Both the position numbers and the translations under genes were made by a program. Source: Epiperipatus broadwayi (lineage: Eukaryota > Onychophora > Udeonychophora > Euonychophora > Peripatidae). From it: DNA of 64,000 bases. The DNA is taken from assembly GCA_028023455.1 (NCBI GenBank), contig JAQFVV010000143.1:2979301-3043300 (forward strand), written 5' to 3'. The notes under the pieces are model-generated. The model was not told where the DNA came from, did not search any database, and was given only the letters and a program-made list of their open reading frames with translations. The stretch's first letter is position 1; every line of letters starts with the position of its first letter. Shown here in pieces: positions 59,270 through 64,000 of this stretch.

Positions 59270-61440
59270 TGAAATTAAATAGTAAATTGTTGGAGGATAT
59301 TAATAAAAATGGAAGAGATGGGAGTAAAAAATTTTGGAAATGTATTTAAAAAAAGAATATAGGGGAGAAATAGTATTACTAGCTGATGAGGGAATAGGGC
59401 GTAGCTCTAGAAAAAAATTAGAGACAATCTTAAATAAGTATATAATGGATATAGAAAAGATGTTAGATGTGAAGGATAAGGTGATAATAAATATAAAAGC
59501 ATATGATAATGGAAATATTAGGTTTACAGAAAATGAATGAGGCAGGGAAGAAATTGAAAAGTGGAAAGGCAAGAGGTTTAGATGGATGGGCAACAGAGAT
59601 TATGATGAATTTAGAAAATAGGGAAAAATTAAACTTATCATGTTTTAATAAGATGGCACAGAAGAGAGAATTTCCAGACAGCTGTAATAATACAAGAGTA
59701 AGACTACTATTTAAAAGAAAGGGTAAGGATCATAGAAAGTTAAATAATGCATATGTGTTGGCTAGAAGGGTCACAAAATGGATTGAAGAAAATAATACAG
59801 TGGAAGAAATGCAAGGCGGTTTTCAATTGAATAGGCATACGAGAGATAGTTTATTTGTAGTTACACAACTTATAGATATGAGTAGGAAGACATTTATATA
59901 TGGTTTTATAGATATAGAGAAGACATATGATAGAATAAAAAGAAAAATTATGAATAAGTTTAGTAAATTTGGAAATGAATGAAGCTTTAATGGATCTTAT
60001 TAAGAGATTGTATGAAAATAATTATGTATAAATTAGGAAATATAGAATCAATTAAAGTTAAAAATAGGGTGGAACTAAGGCAATGATACTCTATGACATT
60101 TTGTTTTCATTATATTTGAAAGAAGTTGATAGAGCAATAGAAAGACTAAGAAGAGGGGTAGAGATAGCATTAATAGATGGCAAGGGAGTTTTTTTATTTG
60201 CAGATACCTTCTTGTGCACACAAATTATGGAAGTTATGCTGAAGACATGCACAAGAGTGAGTAAAGCAATGATTAAATTTAGTGAAAAAAAAATCAAAAG
60301 TAATGATGATAAATACTGGGGAAAGAGAAGAGAAAGAATTTTTATTGGGGGATATAAAATTAAATGTCATGAATAGATATAACTATTTGGCAATCTTAAG
60401 TAATCAGAGAAATTGCTTGTATGGAGAAAAAACTGATAAATGAAGCAAAGAAAAGAAGGTAACTGACAAAGAAATTAACAATGTTTTTATATAATAAATA
60501 TGATATAGCTATAATTGTATGGAAGGAAATAGCAGTAGTAGGGTTAACTTATGGTAACAATGCAGTATGTGTTAGTAAAGAGGTGTTAGATTACTTAGAA
60601 AAACTACAAAGTAGAAAGACATGTATTAGACACATGTTTGGAGAGCAAAGAGGGCAATTCAAGGAGAAATGGGATGGTCAAGTTATGAGAGATGCAAAAC
60701 ACAAAATTTCAGTAATTTCAATTTATGGATAATGAGAGAATAGCCAACATAGTATTTAATTGGATTATGAGTAAAGGACAGGAAATGTGTGGGAAAGGTA
60801 GTACTGTATGCAGAAGATTTGGATAAAGAATTTATGTTAGTATATTTATACAGAAGATGGGATGATTGTTTTAGAATTGTTGAGTGTTATAATGGCAAGG
60901 AATGGGATAGAAGAAGAGATGCATTAATAAAAAATAGGAAGTTAGAGAATTAGTATGGAGAGTAAAAAGTTTAAATATAAATAAAAGTAAACAGAAAATT
61001 GTGTGCAAGTTAATTTATGATAATAGTAAGGAAAGTATTGTTTAAGGCTCAAACATAAGAAAATATACACATAAATGGAAAAATATGAGTGATTTATTCT
61101 GCAAGTTATGTACGGAAGGCATGGTAAATATTAGGCATCCATTAATTGAATGTAAATGCTTATGAGCAGAAAGGATATAATTAATGAAGTAGTGGGAGAA
61201 TAAATATAAACATAGTAATTATACAGAAAGTGAGGTTTTTGCTTTTTACATTGGGTTTGGGAAAAAATAAGAGCAATTTAGATGTAAAGGCCATAGAGTT
61301 GACAAAGATTATGTTATGAAAATAGGATGGAACAGGATAGAGAAGATATATGGGAAAAACTTATGGTGGGAAATGGAAAGGAAAGAAAAGTGGCTAACAG
61401 GTTTCTCTAGGCATAGTGCCTGAGAGATTCCTGACTCTGA
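59270..61440 (+). pseudogene. second LINE ORF2 (RT and Cys/His end), decayed
   Basis: The 159-codon block from 59503 has GKKLKSGKARGLDGWATEI (motif 1), FPDSCNNTRVRLLFKRKGK, then MQGGFQLNRHTRDSLFVVTQ and GFIDIEKTYDRIKR (motif A with Thr for Ala). Motif C near 60190 reads LFADTFLCTQ, with Thr for the second Asp of FADD. Further on come VVGLTYGNNAVCVSKEV and LQSRKTCIRHMFG (after-RT region) and FCKLCTEGMVNIRHPLIEC near 61095-61155. The layout fits Daphne/L2/Jockey-like LINEs. A short 3' stretch follows to about 61440 with GGAGAAGCCACAGTGTATCA, which recurs near 62592. Confidence 0.75.
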
Positions 61441-61635
61441 GAAAGGAGAAGCCACAGTGTATCACATTTCATACTCTTATTATGTTTCATTTACAAGAAA
61501 AGGAAAATAATGTAGAATTTATTTATGCTAAAAATAAGAGCATGACTATAATAAATTTAACAATTAACCTAATGCTGATTTAATATACATAATGTAAGAA
61601 TTCATGGACATACTTTCTGAAAATACTGTAAAACT

Positions 61636-61680
61636 AGATTGATAATTATGAATTAGAAGTTAGCAACTAATGAAAGAAAT
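61636..61680 (+). repeat. 45-bp direct repeat, right copy
   Basis: Matches 59105-59149 with three mismatches. It is either a long target duplication of the intervening LINE or the resumed 3' part of the older RTE copy. Confidence 0.75.
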
Positions 61681-61744
61681 CAATCATATTTATCTTTTAA
61701 TATTATATTCATTTTAGTTTCGTTTGTAAAAAGTATATTAATAA

Positions 61745-62350
61745 TTTGACAGGTTATGAAAGTAAATGAAAGTTTTTTCAAAAATAAATTTTTATTTATA
61801 ATTATAAAAATATTCGATAGCGGCAAAAAAAAAAAGATCGTAGAAAATTACAAGTGATGCAAACGTCATTGATTTCCCGCTTCAATTTACGTTATTATAA
61901 AAGTTAAGAATTTTTGTTTAATAAAATCTTAGCATTTTTCTAAAGATAATTATATTTTCAGCATATTTTACCAAAATATATTATAATATGTAAATACTAA
62001 CTGTGATAAAACACAGTTGCTGAAGCTTTAAACATAAATTTACAAATATAAAGCTTAGCCCAATACAATACAATTATGGAGGCTTAAGTCCTCCAAAAGC
62101 GCTCAGCTCTATATTCGTAATTTTATGTTTAAAGCTTCAGCAACTGTGTTTTACCAGTTAGTATTTAATTTAATTTTTGTTTGAAAATCAAATAAACAGC
62201 TTGGGGCAATCTAAACTTTTGACAGGTTGTGAAAAATTGTTTCTTTTTCAATTTTACGTTCGTGTAAAGTATACAATTTTTTAATATCTTATTATTTTGT
62301 AAAATAACTATATTTTCAGCATATTTTATGAAAATAATTTATAATATGTA
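61745..62350. repeat. diverged direct repeat interrupted by a MITE
   Basis: TTGACAGGTTATGAAA (61746) and TTGACAGGTTGTGAAA (62218) start two copies. Both continue through CAATTT-ACGTT and TATATTTTCAGCATATTTTA to TTATAATATGTA. The first copy ends at the MITE at 61991. Confidence 0.65.
61993..62165. mobile_element. TA-flanked MITE, 173 bp
   Basis: The ends AATACTAACTG and AACACAGTTGCTGAAGCTTT-AAACATAA are inverse at both sides, with arms of about 60 bp. TA dinucleotides at 61991-61992 and 62166-62167 fit a Tc1/mariner-type duplication. The centre has GGAGGCTTAAGTCCTCC, itself a small palindrome. There is no transposase. Confidence 0.8.
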
Positions 62351-62389
62351 CGAAAAATAATATAAAAAAAAAACCCACTCTAAAACATA

Positions 62390-62720
62390 TATTTTCGTTT
62401 TCAGCGGTGAAAATTATTTAACGGCGATCTTTTTTGACCAAATAATCATCAACCAATCAGCGTTTAGAACGAACTGCCCCCTTCTTTTGTTAGACCTAAC
62501 GTCCCATCTATTGATTTTTTACTTGTAAAATAATTCGAGAGAGGGCAGCATCTTACGGGACTTATTGAAAGCTTTTTAACTTTTTTTTAAGGAGAAGCCA
62601 CAATACATCACATCACATCAAAACTTTAAAACAAGTATAAAAACAGTACGTAGCTCAAAAAGTGGCCGATTTCGTGCGACCTAAAGCCGTTAACGTGGAT
62701 TAGCGGATAGATCTGAGTAA
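62390..62720. other. less AT-rich patch with CCAAT box
   Basis: It contains CAACCAATCAGCGTTTAGAA near 62450, and CATCTTACGGGACTTATTGA and GCCGATTTCGTGCGACC further on. An inverted CCAAT motif and richer composition would suit a promoter or an old mobile element; no adjoining frame or TATA arrangement settles it. GGAGAAGCCACA at 62592 repeats the LINE tail at 61449. Confidence 0.25.
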
Positions 62721-63848
62721 GAGATTAAAGTAATCAAATGGCATCCTTAAATAAGAAAAACATTATTCACCTAAGCCTTTTCTGGAATATTTTTCTTGTA
62801 ATAAATGTTTTAAGAAAATAATTTTCCATTATTTTGTTAATATTTATTATTCGTCAGACCAATTCTTTGATTCATTTGGTAGACTCTAATTTGATTAAAA
62901 AAAGTTTAAAAATAGCCTATAATTATTATCATTATTATTATATTTTAAATGATCTAATCCATCCATTCTGAGAAAATCATCTCAATGCATGTACATATTG
63001 CAAACTATGATAACTCTGTCACTGAAATATAAGTTAAATACAGCAATAATATTGCTTCTTATATAGAGAAAACATTAAAAAAATTTAACTATACATCTTA
63101 ATGCATTTTTGATGCAGAGCAAAAGGCAAACATTATACTCAAAAATAAAAGGGATCTTATTTTAATTTTCAGTATAACTTTGGCTTTAATAGGAATTTGA
63201 CAACAAAAATACATTAAGATTGTAGTTAAAATTAATATTTTCTCCAATGTCACAAGCAAATTGTATTTATATATAATGAAAGATTTTAAGTGCTCTTAAT
63301 TAATTCTAAAAATAAAATGTATGTTATATGTAATAAATCAATTCTGAATCTCATTTATACAAACAGGTTTTATTTGCTTTATTTTGAATTATGAAAGATG
63401 AAATACATTAATATAAGTTCTTATTAACTATGTAAATGACAATCCAATAATAACTGAATTTTATGAAGTAAATACTACTTTAGAAATTTATATATATATG
63501 TACTAATGTAAGTTTTATTTAAAAAAACTGAATTGATTAAATTTCCACCTATCTAGAATATAATTACATATATGTTTATTCATTGCAAAAAAAAAAAAAA
63601 TGTATTTAATAATTTCATGGATTCCTTTTTTCATACTTGAAAAAAATCAAATACAATTTATTTTATATAAGATACAAATTTATTTGCATTTATTTATATT
63701 TTTCTATTGGGCTATTTCCACCATCTAATATGAGTATTGAATATCTTTAGAAAAATTTAACTTTATTTACATATTCCAAATACATTCAACTGTTAGTAAT
63801 AGCACATCAAATAGGCTAATATATGCACAATGTTTCAAGAGATATTAT
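62721..63848. other. AT-rich DNA without recognised features
   Basis: No coding exon or element border is recognised. Confidence 0.4.
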
Positions 63849-63849
63849 T

Positions 63850-64000
63850 CTCCCCTCTTTTTCAGGTGTTGCTGGCCTAACCAGTGACAGTACTAGCATG
63901 GGATTCAAACTTGGATTCTTAGATTCTTGAGTATTGCATTTTAAAGTAATGCTCTGGTTTCTTAAAATTCAATACTCAAGAATCTAAGAATCCAAGTTCG
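63850..64000 (-). repeat. tRNA-like SINE unit with perfect 29-bp hairpin
   Basis: On the minus strand AGTTTGAATCCC near 63900-63911 matches a B box, and GCATTACTTTAAAATGC forms a 5-bp anticodon-like stem with a 7-nt loop. Arms 63908-63936 and 63970-63998 are perfectly inverse over 29 bp, with a 33-nt loop that can pair a little further. The unit runs into the window edge, so its full extent is unknown. Confidence 0.55.

Overview
The window is AT-rich metazoan nuclear DNA: spliceosomal splice sites, no operons, frequent A/T runs and diverged tandem repeats. It is dominated by decayed transposable elements. The mix (Merlin, hAT and pogo DNA transposons, Ty3/Gypsy LTR elements, several APE-type and RTE-type LINEs, Penelope-like fragments with GIY-YIG domains, tRNA-like SINEs) fits an invertebrate. 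A decayed C2H2 zinc-finger copy would suit an arthropod, perhaps an arachnid, but this is a weak guess. No bacterial gene, CRISPR array or intact RNA gene is seen.

Host coding: two plus-strand exons (487-600 and 12531-12666) join in phase across a GT-AG intron of about 11.9 kb and end in a stop. They look like the 3' end of an ordinary protein gene that I do not recognise. The intron holds a small MITE, a complete Merlin transposon with 8-bp target duplications, and a nested palindrome next to a Penelope-type endonuclease remnant.

From 12.7 to 18.4 kb: a tRNA-Lys-like SINE and a pogo/Tigger-type element with TA duplications. From 18.4 to 25.1 kb: a minus-strand Gypsy element (A) with both LTRs and broken protease, RT, RNase H and integrase, itself hit by a 337-bp hAT MITE with a perfect 8-bp duplication. 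From 25.1 to 29.4 kb: a diverged tandem array, a SINE and a dead zinc-finger copy. From 29.4 to 39.7 kb: a second minus-strand Gypsy element (B), internally deleted to its integrase. Its right LTR is split by a 5.9-kb LINE (9-bp duplication) and by a 618-bp Penelope-like fragment (13-bp duplication). From 39.7 to 52.2 kb: mostly AT-rich DNA with tandem repeats and copies of a fold-back MITE whose ends carry pol III B-box-like motifs. From 52.2 to 61.7 kb: a stack of LINE remnants (Tx1/Jockey-like, RTE and another LINE that seems to sit inside the RTE copy) and Penelope-type inverted repeats. From 61.7 to 64 kb: a TA-flanked MITE inside a diverged direct repeat, a less AT-rich CCAAT-containing patch, and a tRNA-like unit ending in a perfect 29-bp hairpin at the window edge.

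No element here looks able to move on its own. The main value is the ordered record of insertions, with exact boundaries for seven elements, and a few structures (B-box-ended fold-back element, hammerhead-like Penelope repeats, long 45-bp repeat around a LINE) that deserve a second look.
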